Assembly: GCF_023109675.1 (NCBI RefSeq)
Contig: NZ_JALDUR010000018.1
Location: 1-33,598 of the forward strand
Length of the DNA stretch: 33,598 nt
DNA from: Streptococcus parasanguinis
Lineage (GTDB): Bacteria > Bacillota > Bacilli > Lactobacillales > Streptococcaceae
Direction of reading: 5' to 3'
The translations under genes were made by a program, and so were the position numbers. This document shows positions 7,792 to 16,307 of the stretch, piece by piece (within the stretch, counting starts at the first letter, position 1; each line of letters begins with the position of its first letter). The notes beneath the pieces are model-generated. The model was not told the DNA's origin. It did not search any database and was given only the letters and a program-made list of their open reading frames with translations.

Positions 7792-7864
7792 GCTGGTTTA
7801 GCTCAGTCGGTAGAGCGCATCCATGGTAAGGATGAGGTCGCCGGTTCAATCCCGGCAACTAGCA
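7792..7864 (+). tRNA. tRNA-Thr (anticodon GGU)
   Basis: Full cloverleaf: acceptor 7792-7798 with 7857-7863 (one G-U), D stem GCTC/GAGC, anticodon stem CATCC/GGATG with loop ATGGTAA giving anticodon GGU (reads ACC and ACU), and T arm GCCGG-TTCAATC-CCGGC. The discriminator is A. The CCA end is not encoded (TAGAA follows). Its own promoter lies upstream and a strong terminator downstream. Confidence 0.97.
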
Positions 7865-7875
7865 TAGAAAAAGAG

Positions 7876-7908
7876 AGAAGCTTAGAGAAGATCTAAGCTT
7901 CTTTTTTT
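7876..7908 (+). terminator. tRNA-Thr terminator
   Basis: AGAAGCTTAGA and TCTAAGCTTCT, a perfect 11-bp stem with a five-base loop followed by six T. Confidence 0.95.
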
Positions 7909-7958
7909 GCGAGTCCATCTTAAAAATTTTGCTTTTTTCAATAATTTTCAAAAAAGCG

Positions 7959-7987
7959 TTGACAAGCAAGGAAATCCGTGGTAAAGT
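7959..7987 (+). promoter_or_regulatory. promoter of the leader peptide and ABC exporter operon
   Basis: Consensus TTGACA (7959-7964), a 17-bp spacer and TAAAGT (7982-7987). The transcript start would be near 7994, about 260 bases ahead of the first ABC gene. Confidence 0.8.
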
Positions 7988-8018
7988 TAGAACAACAAAG
8001 AGAAAGGAGAAAACCATC

Positions 8019-8090
8019 ATGAACAAAGTAGATGTTTTGATGACACAATTAAATACACAACTTCTCCAATCTCAGTTGAGTTCGATGTAA
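8019..8090 (+). CDS. 23-residue leader peptide of the ABC exporter operon
   Basis: An ATG with a strong AAAGGAG site nine bases upstream opens a 23-codon frame ending in TAA. The peptide starts MNKVDVLMTQLNTQ and is Gln/Leu-rich (four Gln in its second half); it has no signal or membrane segment. It lies directly behind a good promoter and 12 bases ahead of the first of two terminators that separate it from a BmrC/BmrD-type exporter. In B. subtilis bmrBCD is controlled by the short leader ORF bmrB through ribosome-mediated attenuation; position and architecture here suggest the same role. There is no sequence evidence for an independent function. Confidence 0.7.
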   Translation: MNKVDVLMTQLNTQLLQSQLSSM

Positions 8091-8100
8091 ACAAAAAATG

Positions 8101-8136
8101 AAACCCAAGATGGAGGAGTCTGTCTTGGGTTTTTTG
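8101..8136 (+). terminator. attenuator terminator T1
   Basis: AAACCCAAGA (8101-8110) pairs with TCTTGGGTTT (8123-8132) and a T run follows. The loop contains TGGAGGAG (8111-8118), complementary to CTTCTCCA (8061-8068) inside the leader peptide gene. Confidence 0.85.
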
Positions 8137-8180
8137 TATGCATTTTTACCTGCCTTAACTGAATTGGTGATAGGCATCAG

Positions 8181-8230
8181 AAGGCCCAAGTGTGGACTGA
8201 GACTGCTCTCAGCTCCTTGCTTGGGTTTTT
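8181..8230 (+). terminator. attenuator terminator T2
   Basis: AAGGCCCAAG (8181-8190) pairs with CTTGGGTTTT (8220-8229, two G-U). An inner helix pairs CTGAGA (8197-8202) with TCTCAG (8207-8212) around CTGC. The tail is TTTTTC. It ends 27 bases before the first ABC gene. Confidence 0.8.
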
Positions 8231-8256
8231 CTGTGCCATTTTGAAAAGGAGAATAT

Positions 8257-9981
8257 ATGATCAGAGCTATTTTGGAGTATATCAGGGAGCGCAAGTGGCG
8301 ATATGTGAAGATCGCTATGGTCCTGATTCTTTATGATTACACCTTATTGATCCCGACGCAAGTTATCCAGCGTTTAGTGGATCATTTGAGTCAGCAGACG
8401 CTGACGCAATCCAACTTTGTATGGGATATGGTCCTCTTGGTAGGATCAGCCATCCTCAATTACCTGACGGCTTTTTATTGGCAGTTGCGACTTTTTCAGT
8501 CGTCAGTCCATTTCAAGGCGACCCTTCAGGGACAAGCGTTTCGTAAGCTAGTAGCTATGCGGCGTCCCTTTTTTGAGAAATTCCGTTCAGGAGATCTCTT
8601 GACGCGGTTCACGACAGATGTGGATGGCATGGCTGATATGGCTGGTTACGGGATGATGGTGCTCCTGTTTGGCGGTGGCTTGTTTGCCTTTATTATTCCG
8701 ACCATGTTTTTCATTTCTTGGCAATTAACCTTGATTTCCTTTATTCCCATGATCTTCCTCGTCGTCTCTACCTATTTTTTGAGTAGAAAGCAGGAGGAGT
8801 ATGTTGAGCAAAACCGAGAAGCGGTCGCTCAGTTGAACGATGAAGTTTTGGAGTCCATCGAAGGGATCCGGGTCATGCGGGCCTATAGTAGACGGGATCA
8901 GCAGGTCAAACAGTTTCAGAAGAAAACAGCCAGTCTCTCCAAAACAGGAGACAAAATTGCTTCTATCCAGTATTCTTTTGGACCTTTAGCTCTGTTGTTT
9001 ATTGGATTCTCGACGGTCTTGCTCCTGCTATTTGGAGGCCAGTCCCTGGCAAGCGGGCAGTTGAGCCTTGGTAAATTATTGGCTTTACAGCTGTATTTGG
9101 TCTTTTTAATTGAGCCTATGTGGATGATGGCGGACCTGATCTTGGTCTACCAGACAGGGCAAATGTCCTATAAAAAATTAAAAGAAGTGATTGATGAAAC
9201 GGATGATCTGGAGCCAGATGGTTCTCACTACCTAGAACAGATTGATTTGGTGCAGTTTAAGGACTATTCTTTCAGCTATCCTGGTGCTGAGCGAAAGAGC
9301 CTGTCAGGCATTGATTGGACCATTCAGAAAGGACAGACGGTTGGAATTGTTGGTCGTACCGGTGCAGGAAAGACTACCCTGGTTCGACAATTCTTGCGGC
9401 AGTACCCAGTTGGTGAGGGAGAATTCTTGATCAACCAGCAACCGATCGTGGACTACAACCGACACTCCATTGAAGATAAAATTGGCTATGTTTCCCAAGA
9501 ACATATTTTATTTTCCAAGTCTATCCGTGAGAATATAGCGCTTGGTAAAAAAGGAGCCAGCCAAGAAGACTTGGTAGAAGCAATAGCCCAGGCTGCTTTT
9601 GCGGATGATCTCGAGCGGATGTCTCATGGAATGGACACCTTGATCGGTGAGAAAGGGGTCTCTGTATCAGGAGGTCAAAAACAGCGGATTTCTCTGGCAC
9701 GTGCCTTCTTAAGAGATGCAGAGCTCTTGCTGTTAGATGATTCCCTTTCGGCAGTAGATGCTAAGACTGAACAGGCCATTATTAACACGCTTCAAAAGGA
9801 ACGAAAAGACAAGACGACCATTATTGTTTCTCATCGCTTGTCTGCTGTTCATCAGGCGGATTGGATCATCGTCTTGGATCAAGGACAGATTGTAGAAGAA
9901 GGCAGAGCTAGTGATTTATTGGCTCAAGAAGGCTGGTATTATGAACAATACCAACGGCAACAAAAACAGGAAGGAGAATAA
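8257..9981 (+). CDS. ABC multidrug exporter half-transporter, BmrC/YheI-like
   Basis: A 574-residue half-transporter with a six-helix type IV exporter membrane domain (about 1-310) fused to an ATPase domain. Walker A is GRTGAGKT (about 366-373), the signature VSGGQ (about 469-473), Walker B LLLLDDSLSAVD (about 490-501) and the switch His is in SHRLSAV. The catalytic Glu after Walker B is Asp. The C terminus and RQYPVGEG segment match B. subtilis YheI/BmrC closely as I remember that protein. It pairs with the next gene, whose ATG follows one base after its stop, as a heterodimer that exports drugs. Expression probably depends on the attenuator upstream. Confidence 0.88.
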   Translation: MIRAILEYIRERKWRYVKIAMVLILYDYTLLIPTQVIQRLVDHLSQQTLTQSNFVWDMVLLVGSAILNYLTAFYWQLRLFQSSVHFKATLQGQAFRKLVAMRRPFFEKFRSGDLLTRFTTDVDGMADMAGYGMMVLLFGGGLFAFIIPTMFFISWQLTLISFIPMIFLVVSTYFLSRKQEEYVEQNREAVAQLNDEVLESIEGIRVMRAYSRRDQQVKQFQKKTASLSKTGDKIASIQYSFGPLALLFIGFSTVLLLLFGGQSLASGQLSLGKLLALQLYLVFLIEPMWMMADLILVYQTGQMSYKKLKEVIDETDDLEPDGSHYLEQIDLVQFKDYSFSYPGAERKSLSGIDWTIQKGQTVGIVGRTGAGKTTLVRQFLRQYPVGEGEFLINQQPIVDYNRHSIEDKIGYVSQEHILFSKSIRENIALGKKGASQEDLVEAIAQAAFADDLERMSHGMDTLIGEKGVSVSGGQKQRISLARAFLRDAELLLLDDSLSAVDAKTEQAIINTLQKERKDKTTIIVSHRLSAVHQADWIIVLDQGQIVEEGRASDLLAQEGWYYEQYQRQQKQEGE

Positions 9982-9982
9982 G

Positions 9983-11719
9983 ATGAAAGTTTTGAAACGA
10001 TTATTATCTAGGATCACGCTTTATCCAACTGTCTTTCTTGCTGGCTTTATTTGCCTCTTACTAGCCACCATTTTTTCTGAATTGTCACCCTTTCTTCTCC
10101 AAAAGATGATCGATGGGCCTTTGACCGCACTGACCCACGGTGGCGGGCAAGGTGACTTGCTTCAGATGGGAGGATTTTATCTCTTGGTCTTGAGCCTGGG
10201 GCAGCTGATTAGCTACATGGGAAATCGGATCTTGCTACATGGAAGTAATCAAGTAACCGCTAGTCTGAGAGATCAAGCCTTTCAAGTCATGCAAGGGCTG
10301 CCTATTTCTTATTTTGATGATAAACCGGCTGGGAAGATCGCGACAAGAATTGTCAATGATACGGAGACCTTGCGGACCCAGTTTTATAACTCTTGTATGA
10401 TTTTAGTCATTTATTTGGTTCGCTTTCTCTTTATCCTAGGGATTCTCTTTTACCTAAGTCCTATGATGGGCCTTCTCTTGTGTTTGGTCTTTCCAATTTT
10501 CTATGGGATTCAGTATCTCTACAAGGTCATGACGGACCAGCCGATGAAGGATTTCTTTGATGCGCGAAGCGAGGTCAATACCCAGGTCAATGAACTCTTG
10601 CATGGTGCCAGTATGATTCAGCTCTATCATCAAGAGCCTGGTGTGGTAGAGGAGTTTGAAGCCACTACCCAGAAGATGTTAGGAGCCAATGATCGAATCC
10701 TCTTAGCCGATTCTATTGCTTCTTGGACCTTGACGGAATTGCTCAAGTTTTTAGTGATTGCAGGCATTTTGACTATAGCTGGGATTTCTTTCCTACAGGG
10801 TAATATCGGTGTGACGGCTGGTTTCTTATTTATCAATATTAACTATGTCATTAATCTATTTGATCTCATGGCCAATCTCAGTCGTCAATTCCCAAATATT
10901 CGGCGATCCTTAGAAACGGGGAGCCGCGTCCTTGCCTTCTTGGATCAACCCTTAGAGGCCGATGGTGCATCGGAACTGAAGATAGAAAAGGCAGAAGTCG
11001 TGTTTGACGACGTTCAATTTGCCTATGAAAAAGGCAAGCCAGTTCTGCGGGATATTGCCTTTCAGGCTAGTCCAGGTCAAACCATCGCTCTTGTGGGCCA
11101 TACTGGATCGGGTAAGTCTTCGATTATGAACCTGCTCTATCGTTTTTATGATCCTCAAGAAGGAGCGATTTTGATCGATGGTCAAGATATTCGCCAAGTC
11201 TCTCGTGAGAGCCTACGAAGCCATATGGGGATTGTTCTGCAGGATCCTTATCTATTTACAGGGACCATTGCTAGTAATGTGGCCATGAGTCAGGATCACA
11301 TTGATCGGGATGCGGTTCAAGATGCCTTGAAAAAAGTCGGGGCTTGGCCCTTTGTAGAGCGCCTTGAAAAGGGAATCGACCATCCAGTCGTAGAAAAAGG
11401 ATCCGCCTTTTCAAGTGGCGAACGCCAATTGATTTCCTTTGCGCGGACGCTCTATATGAATCCGCAAATTCTGATTTTGGATGAGGCAACTTCTCACATT
11501 GATACGGAAACAGAAGAAATCATCCAGAAGGCTATGGCAGTCCTGCAAATGGGCCGGACCACCTTCATCATTGCCCATCGCTTGTCCACTATTCAAGATG
11601 CGGATCAGATCTTAGTCTTATCCGAAGGACGTATTGTGGAACGTGGTAGACACGAGGAACTAGTCGCACAAGGCGGGATCTATGCCCAGATGAATGCTAT
11701 CCAGCAAACAGTGGTGTAA
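9983..11719 (+). CDS. ABC multidrug exporter half-transporter, BmrD/YheH-like
   Basis: A 578-residue half-transporter, partner of the preceding gene. Its start is fixed by GGAAGGAGA within the end of that gene; an upstream in-frame ATG at 9911 would lie inside the neighbour and adds a non-homologous hydrophilic stretch. The membrane domain (about 1-315) is followed by Walker A GHTGSGKS (about 371-378), a divergent signature FSSGERQ (about 476-482), canonical Walker B LILDEATSHID (about 495-505) and His in AHRLSTI. This subunit therefore carries the consensus catalytic Glu while its signature is degenerate, complementary to its partner. The transcript ends at 11745-11779. Confidence 0.88.
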   Translation: MKVLKRLLSRITLYPTVFLAGFICLLLATIFSELSPFLLQKMIDGPLTALTHGGGQGDLLQMGGFYLLVLSLGQLISYMGNRILLHGSNQVTASLRDQAFQVMQGLPISYFDDKPAGKIATRIVNDTETLRTQFYNSCMILVIYLVRFLFILGILFYLSPMMGLLLCLVFPIFYGIQYLYKVMTDQPMKDFFDARSEVNTQVNELLHGASMIQLYHQEPGVVEEFEATTQKMLGANDRILLADSIASWTLTELLKFLVIAGILTIAGISFLQGNIGVTAGFLFININYVINLFDLMANLSRQFPNIRRSLETGSRVLAFLDQPLEADGASELKIEKAEVVFDDVQFAYEKGKPVLRDIAFQASPGQTIALVGHTGSGKSSIMNLLYRFYDPQEGAILIDGQDIRQVSRESLRSHMGIVLQDPYLFTGTIASNVAMSQDHIDRDAVQDALKKVGAWPFVERLEKGIDHPVVEKGSAFSSGERQLISFARTLYMNPQILILDEATSHIDTETEEIIQKAMAVLQMGRTTFIIAHRLSTIQDADQILVLSEGRIVERGRHEELVAQGGIYAQMNAIQQTVV

Positions 11720-11744
11720 GATTGTCCTGCAAAGAATAAGATTG

Positions 11745-11780
11745 AAAACCAGCCTGTATCTAGTATATAGGCTGGTTTTA
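11745..11780 (+). terminator. ABC exporter operon terminator
   Basis: AAAACCAGCCTGTAT (11745-11759) pairs with ATATAGGCTGGTTTT (11765-11779) around CTAGT; the T run is part of the stem. Confidence 0.85.
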
Positions 11781-11789
11781 TGCTATAAT
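11781..11789 (+). promoter_or_regulatory. extended -10 promoter of ybeY operon
   Basis: TGC before TATAAT (11784-11789), immediately after the preceding terminator. The -35 would fall within that hairpin. Confidence 0.6.
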
Positions 11790-11815
11790 GAAGTGATAAT
11801 AGTGAGGTGATCCAG

Positions 11816-12313
11816 ATGTATATTGAAATGGTAGATGAGACTGGTCAAGTCTCTGACGAAATCTTAAAACAAACGCAAGAAATTTTAGAATTTGCTGCTC
11901 AAAAAATTGGGAAAGAAGACAAGGAAATGGCTGTGACTTTTGTAACCAATGAACGCAGTCATGAACTAAATCTTGAATACCGTGATACGGATCGTCCGAC
12001 GGATGTCATCAGTTTAGAATACAAGCCAGAGATGGAGATTTCTTTTGACGAGGAAGACCTTACAGAAAATCCAGAATTGGCAGAGATGATGGCTGAGTTC
12101 GATACCTATATTGGTGAGCTCTTTATTTCAATTGATAAGGCGCGTGAGCAAGCTGAAGAATATGGCCACAGCTTTGAGCGCGAAATGGGATTTTTAGCAG
12201 TGCATGGTTTTCTTCACATCAATGGCTATGATCACTATACGCCGGAAGAAGAAAAGGAAATGTTTGGCTTACAGGAAGAGATTTTGACAGCCTATGGACT
12301 CACAAGACAATAA
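11816..12313 (+). CDS. ybeY: endoribonuclease YbeY (rRNA maturation factor)
   Basis: A 165-residue YbeY, a zinc-dependent single-strand endoribonuclease in 16S rRNA 3' processing and late 30S maturation. The metal motif [11 protein letters not shown] (about residues 130-140) is intact, as is [18 protein letters not shown] upstream. The start at 11816 (MYIEMVD) has GAGGTGA five bases upstream; an in-frame ATG at 11807 lies within that ribosome site and is not preferred. dgkA begins 20 bases before its stop, a translational-coupling overlap. Order ybeY-dgkA-era is conserved in streptococci. Confidence 0.96.
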   Translation: MYIEMVDETGQVSDEILKQTQEILEFAAQKIGKEDKEMAVTFVTNERSHELNLEYRDTDRPTDVISLEYKPEMEISFDEEDLTENPELAEMMAEFDTYIGELFISIDKAREQAEEYGHSFEREMGFLAVHGFLHINGYDHYTPEEEKEMFGLQEEILTAYGLTRQ

Positions 12314-12692
12314 GCGAAAATGGAAAAATCGGGACTTCACTTCAAGCCTGGAGTTTGCGATAACAGGAATTTTCACTGCGATCAAAGAAGAGCGCAATAT
12401 GCGCAAGCATGCCTTATCAGCCCTCGTAGCAATTCTTGCTGGTTTGGTATTTAGGATTTCTGCGACAGAATGGCTCTTTTTATTGCTCAGCATCACCTTG
12501 GTGATTGCTTTTGAGATTATGAATTCAGCCATTGAAAATGTGGTGGATTTAGCTAGTAACTACCATTTCTCCATGTTGGCAAAAAATGCTAAAGACATGG
12601 CAGCTGGAGCAGTCCTGGTCGTATCAGGTTTTGCCCTACTAACAGGACTGGTGATTTTTGTGCCCAAATTCTGGGCCTTAGTATTTGGATAA
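12294..12692 (+). CDS. dgkA: diacylglycerol/undecaprenol kinase
   Basis: A 132-residue integral membrane kinase of the prokaryotic DgkA family. A cytoplasmic N-terminal helix ([19 protein letters not shown]) precedes three membrane helices (about residues 45-62, 66-85 and 105-128), with the signature [14 protein letters not shown] (about 83-96) that binds ATP-Mg. In Gram-positives this enzyme phosphorylates undecaprenol, feeding cell-wall lipid carrier; in S. mutans the homologue is needed for acid tolerance. It overlaps ybeY by 20 bases and precedes era by 29, so all three share a transcript. Confidence 0.93.
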   Translation: MDSQDNKRKWKNRDFTSSLEFAITGIFTAIKEERNMRKHALSALVAILAGLVFRISATEWLFLLLSITLVIAFEIMNSAIENVVDLASNYHFSMLAKNAKDMAAGAVLVVSGFALLTGLVIFVPKFWALVFG

Positions 12693-12721
12693 GAGGGAGC
12701 AAGCCCTCATGAAAGGATAAT

Positions 12722-13621
12722 ATGACATTTAAATCAGGCTTTGTAGCCATTTTAGGACGTCCAAATGTTGGGAAGTCAACTTTTTTGAACCACGTCATGG
12801 GGCAAAAGATTGCCATCATGAGTGACAAGGCGCAGACAACGCGCAATAAGATTATGGGGATTTATACGACGGATAAGGAACAGATCGTCTTTATCGATAC
12901 CCCAGGGATTCACAAACCCAAGACAGCCCTTGGAGACTTCATGGTGGAGTCGGCCTATAGCACCCTTCGAGAAGTGGATACCGTTCTCTTTATGGTGCCA
13001 GCAGACGAGCCACGTGGGAAAGGCGATGATATGATTATCGAACGCCTCAAGGCTGCTAAGGTGCCGGTTATTCTGGTGGTCAATAAGATCGACAAGGTGC
13101 ACCCTGACCAACTTTTGGCGCAAATCGATGACTTCCGTAGTCAGATGGATTTCAAGGAAATCGTGCCGATTTCAGCCCTCCAAGGAAACAATGTTTCGCG
13201 TTTGATTGATATTTTGAGCGAAAACTTAGAAGAAGGTTTCCAATATTTCCCTGCTGACCAAATTACTGACCACCCAGAGCGTTTCTTGGTCTCTGAAATG
13301 ATCCGTGAAAAGGTCTTGCACTTGACGCGGGAAGAAATTCCCCACTCTGTTGCCGTGGTCGTGGATTCTATGAAGCGGGATGAAGAAACCGATAAGGTCC
13401 ATATTCGTGCAACCATCATGGTCGAGCGCGATAGCCAAAAAGGCATTGTCATCGGAAAAGGTGGCGCCATGCTCAAGAAGATTGGAACCCTTGCGCGTAA
13501 GGATATCGAGCTCATGCTAGGGGACAAAGTCTTCCTAGAAACCTGGGTCAAGGTCAAGAAAAATTGGCGGGATAAGAAATTAGACCTAGCTGATTTCGGA
13601 TACAACGAAAAAGAATATTAA
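12722..13621 (+). CDS. era: GTPase Era
   Basis: A 299-residue Era, the GTPase that checks 16S rRNA 3'-end assembly of the 30S subunit. G1 GRPNVGKST (about 12-20), G3 DTPG (about 60), G4 NKID (about 122) and the C-terminal KH domain with [13 protein letters not shown] (about 241-253) are all present. The start follows GAAAGGA. It sits in the conserved ybeY-dgkA-era-mutM order; a weak hairpin follows the stop before mutM. Confidence 0.98.
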   Translation: MTFKSGFVAILGRPNVGKSTFLNHVMGQKIAIMSDKAQTTRNKIMGIYTTDKEQIVFIDTPGIHKPKTALGDFMVESAYSTLREVDTVLFMVPADEPRGKGDDMIIERLKAAKVPVILVVNKIDKVHPDQLLAQIDDFRSQMDFKEIVPISALQGNNVSRLIDILSENLEEGFQYFPADQITDHPERFLVSEMIREKVLHLTREEIPHSVAVVVDSMKRDEETDKVHIRATIMVERDSQKGIVIGKGGAMLKKIGTLARKDIELMLGDKVFLETWVKVKKNWRDKKLDLADFGYNEKEY

Positions 13622-13656
13622 GAAGAGGTGGGCAGAAGCCTGCTTCTTGTTTTTAG
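13620..13656 (+). terminator. weak hairpin between era and mutM
   Basis: AAGAAG (13620-13625) pairs with CTTCTT (13643-13648), with GGGC/GCCT pairing inside, followed by GTTTTTAG. The stem is interrupted, so termination would be partial. Confidence 0.4.
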
Positions 13657-13669
13657 AGAAGGAGAAGCT

Positions 13670-14494
13670 ATGCCTGAATTACCAGAAGTAGAGACGGTTC
13701 GACGCGGTCTTGAGAAATTAATTCTTGGGAAAACCATCCAGTCCGTGGAAGTAAAGTTTCCAAAGATGATTCAGACGGATCTGGATACTTTTCGTCAAGA
13801 TCTCCCAGGCCAAGAAATTCGGGTCATGGGGCGCCGTGGGAAATACCTTTTATTTTATCTGACGGATCTGGTCCTCATCTCGCATTTGCGGATGGAAGGC
13901 AAGTATTTCTTTTATCCAGACGAGGTTCCTCTTCGCAAGCATGCCCATGTCTTCTTTCATTTTACAGATGGTAGCACCCTGGTCTATGAAGATGTCCGCA
14001 AATTTGGGACCATGGAAGTCCTAGTACCTGAGCTTGTCGACAGCTATTTTTTGGCGAAAAAAATTGGTCCAGAGCCGACGGAAGCGGATTTTAAAGGACC
14101 AGCCTTCCAAGCAGCTCTTAAAAAATCAAAGAAACCCATTAAATCAGCTCTTTTAGACCAAAAATTAGTGGCTGGTCTGGGCAATATCTATGTGGATGAG
14201 GTCCTTTATCGAGCCAAGATTCATCCAGCCCGTTTGGGTCAAAGATTGACTGCTAGAGAAGCCAAAGCCGTTCGCAAAGAAACGATTGCTGTGCTTGCTC
14301 AAGCTGTTGAAAAGGGTGGCTCCACCATTCGCTCCTACAGCAATGCTTTTGGAGAAGACGGCACTATGCAGGAAGAACACCAGGTCTATGGAAAAACAGG
14401 CCAGCCGTGTTTGCGCTGCGGGACGCCGATTGAGAAAATTCAGCTGGGGGGACGTGGAACCCATTTTTGCCCTCACTGCCAAAAGGAGAACTAG
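13670..14494 (+). CDS. mutM: formamidopyrimidine-DNA glycosylase
   Basis: A 274-residue MutM/Fpg that removes 8-oxoguanine and formamidopyrimidines and cuts the abasic site. The mature N terminus [13 protein letters not shown] gives catalytic Pro2 and Glu3, which fixes the start at 13670; GAAGGAG lies upstream, and an ATG at 13628 would bury the catalytic proline. The C-terminal zinc finger has CLRC and CPHC separated by 16 residues. coaE starts on the base after its TAG stop, so the two are coupled. Confidence 0.97.
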   Translation: MPELPEVETVRRGLEKLILGKTIQSVEVKFPKMIQTDLDTFRQDLPGQEIRVMGRRGKYLLFYLTDLVLISHLRMEGKYFFYPDEVPLRKHAHVFFHFTDGSTLVYEDVRKFGTMEVLVPELVDSYFLAKKIGPEPTEADFKGPAFQAALKKSKKPIKSALLDQKLVAGLGNIYVDEVLYRAKIHPARLGQRLTAREAKAVRKETIAVLAQAVEKGGSTIRSYSNAFGEDGTMQEEHQVYGKTGQPCLRCGTPIEKIQLGGRGTHFCPHCQKEN

Positions 14495-15091
14495 ATGGCG
14501 AGAATCATTGGATTAACAGGAGGGATTGCTTCAGGAAAGTCCACTGTCACCTCCTATTTGAGAGAAAAAGGCTATCCGGTAATTGATGCTGATCGAGTGG
14601 TCCATGACTTGCAAGCACCAGGAGGAGCTCTCTACCGTGTCTTAGTAGATCATTTTGGGAGAGAGATCCTTACCAAAGAAGGAGAGCTGGACCGCGTCGC
14701 TTTGGGTCAGCGGATCTTTTCAAATTCTAGTGAAAGAAACTGGTCCAATCTCGTCCAAGGCAGGCTTATTCGTGAGGCTCTAGCTGAGGTAAGAGATAGA
14801 CAAGCTGCACAATCCGATCTCTTTTTTATGGATATTCCACTCTTAATCGAGCAAGGCTATGAAGAGTGGTTTGAATCTGTCTGGTTGGTAGCTGTATCAA
14901 AAGAAACCCAGCTCAAACGCCTGATGGAACGCAACCACTTATCAGAACTGCAGGCCCAAGAACGCATTGCGTCTCAAATGCCGCTAGATGAAAAAAGCGC
15001 CCATGCAGATCTGGTCTTAGACAATAATGACGATCTAACGGCCCTCTATGCCCAATTAGATGCAGCCCTACAACAATTAGAAAGAAGATGA
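14495..15091 (+). CDS. coaE: dephospho-CoA kinase
   Basis: A 198-residue CoaE catalysing the last step of coenzyme A synthesis, ATP-dependent 3' phosphorylation of dephospho-CoA. The P-loop GLTGGIASGKST (about residues 6-17), the DADRVVHDL segment and FFMDIPLLIEQGYE in the middle are typical. It begins directly at the mutM stop. Its TGA stop (15089-15091) overlaps an ATG at 15088 as ATGA, the normal position for the pmrA start, but that ATG is in a different frame from the rest of pmrA. Confidence 0.96.
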   Translation: MARIIGLTGGIASGKSTVTSYLREKGYPVIDADRVVHDLQAPGGALYRVLVDHFGREILTKEGELDRVALGQRIFSNSSERNWSNLVQGRLIREALAEVRDRQAAQSDLFFMDIPLLIEQGYEEWFESVWLVAVSKETQLKRLMERNHLSELQAQERIASQMPLDEKSAHADLVLDNNDDLTALYAQLDAALQQLERR

Positions 15092-15188
15092 TCTTATCAC
15101 AAGAGAAATCAATTGGCGTAAAAATCTATATATTGCCTGGATCGGCTGCTTTTTCATCGGAGCCAGCCTTTCTTTAGTCGTTCCTTTT

Positions 15189-16307
15189 ATGGCCCTCTTT
15201 GTGGAAGAGTTGGGTGTTACGGGCAAGGCTGTTCCCCTTTATGCTGGGATTGCCGTCGCGAGTTCTTCTGTGACTTCTGCGATCATGTCCCCCATCTGGG
15301 GGAGCCTGGCCGACCGCTATGGTCGAAAACCCATGATGCTTAGAGCTTCCATTGCCATGACGCTGACCATGGGAGGTATTGCCTTTGTCCCATCCGTCTT
15401 TTGGCTCTTGGTCCTGCGCTTGCTCAATGGGGTCTTTTCAGGCTTTGTCCCCAATAGTACAGCCCTGATTGCCAGTCAAGTTCCCAAGGACCAATCCGGC
15501 TATGCCCTAGGGACCTTGTCGACCGGTGTCGTAGCTGGAACCTTGATGGGGCCTTTGATTGGGGGACTCATTGCTGAAAATCTGGGAATGCGCAATGTCT
15601 TTCTTTTGGTTGGCTTTTTCTTATTTCTAGTGTCCCTTTTAACCTTTTGGGGCATCGAGGAAGACTATGAGCCCATTCCAAAAGAAGAACAAAAATCCAG
15701 TTGGCAGTTGCTCATGTCCATTCAGCAAAAGGATATTCTCTTAGGCCTCTTTTTAACCAGTATGACCATTCAAATGATCGCCCAATCTATTTCTCCAATC
15801 CTGCCTCTTTATGTGCGAGCTTTAGGGCAAAGAAATAACTTGATTTTTGTATCGGGGATGATTGTTTCGGCTATGGGAGTCTCTAGTATGCTCTTTTCAG
15901 GTTGGATGGGAAAACTCGGAGACCGAATCGGGAATCACCGGCTCTTATTAATCGCCCTTCTCTATAGTGGCTGTCTCTATATCCTTTGTGCCCAAGCGCA
16001 ATCACCCCTTCAATTAGGGATTTTACGCTTCCTCTTTGGGATCGGGACAGGAGCCCTACTACCTGGAGTTTCTGCATTATTGAATCGTTTAACCCCTCCT
16101 GAAGGGATTTCTCGGATCTTTAGCTACAACCAGCTCTTTTATTACTTAGGTGGTGTATTAGGGCCAATGATGGGGTCGAGTATTTTCATGCATTTTGGCT
16201 ATCATTGGGTATTTTACGGTACAGCCCTTTTGGCTTTTACCGATTTGATGTTCCTCTTATTCTTATTTAGAAAGTATTTGAAAGTGAGAGACGTACGTGC
16301 GAATTAA
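15189..16307 (+). CDS. pmrA: MFS multidrug efflux protein PmrA, start displaced
   Basis: A major facilitator of the PmrA/NorA drug-efflux type, matching pneumococcal PmrA in order and sequence (for example [21 protein letters not shown] and [17 protein letters not shown]). The first ATG in frame, 15189, gives 372 residues and lacks the first membrane helix. The same frame is open upstream to 15081 and encodes REINWRKNLYIAW and ASLSLVVPF, which match the PmrA N terminus, but contains no ATG, GTG or TTG. ATC at 15096 occupies the position of PmrA's Met. The coupled ATG at 15088 is out of frame by one base. Either a base is missing here, the start is non-canonical, or the gene is impaired. Flanks are coaE and rpmG. 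Confidence 0.85.
   Translation: MALFVEELGVTGKAVPLYAGIAVASSSVTSAIMSPIWGSLADRYGRKPMMLRASIAMTLTMGGIAFVPSVFWLLVLRLLNGVFSGFVPNSTALIASQVPKDQSGYALGTLSTGVVAGTLMGPLIGGLIAENLGMRNVFLLVGFFLFLVSLLTFWGIEEDYEPIPKEEQKSSWQLLMSIQQKDILLGLFLTSMTIQMIAQSISPILPLYVRALGQRNNLIFVSGMIVSAMGVSSMLFSGWMGKLGDRIGNHRLLLIALLYSGCLYILCAQAQSPLQLGILRFLFGIGTGALLPGVSALLNRLTPPEGISRIFSYNQLFYYLGGVLGPMMGSSIFMHFGYHWVFYGTALLAFTDLMFLLFLFRKYLKVRDVRAN

Noticed and set aside
8098..8244. A 48-codon plus-strand frame running through both attenuator terminators
   Set aside because: It has no ribosome site, uses rare AGA/AGG codons and consists largely of the hairpin arms; its openness is explained by the terminator sequence.
9911..9982. Upstream start for the second ABC gene inside the first
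   Set aside because: The added residues are non-homologous and lie in the first gene's coding end; the ATG at 9983 has a proper ribosome site.
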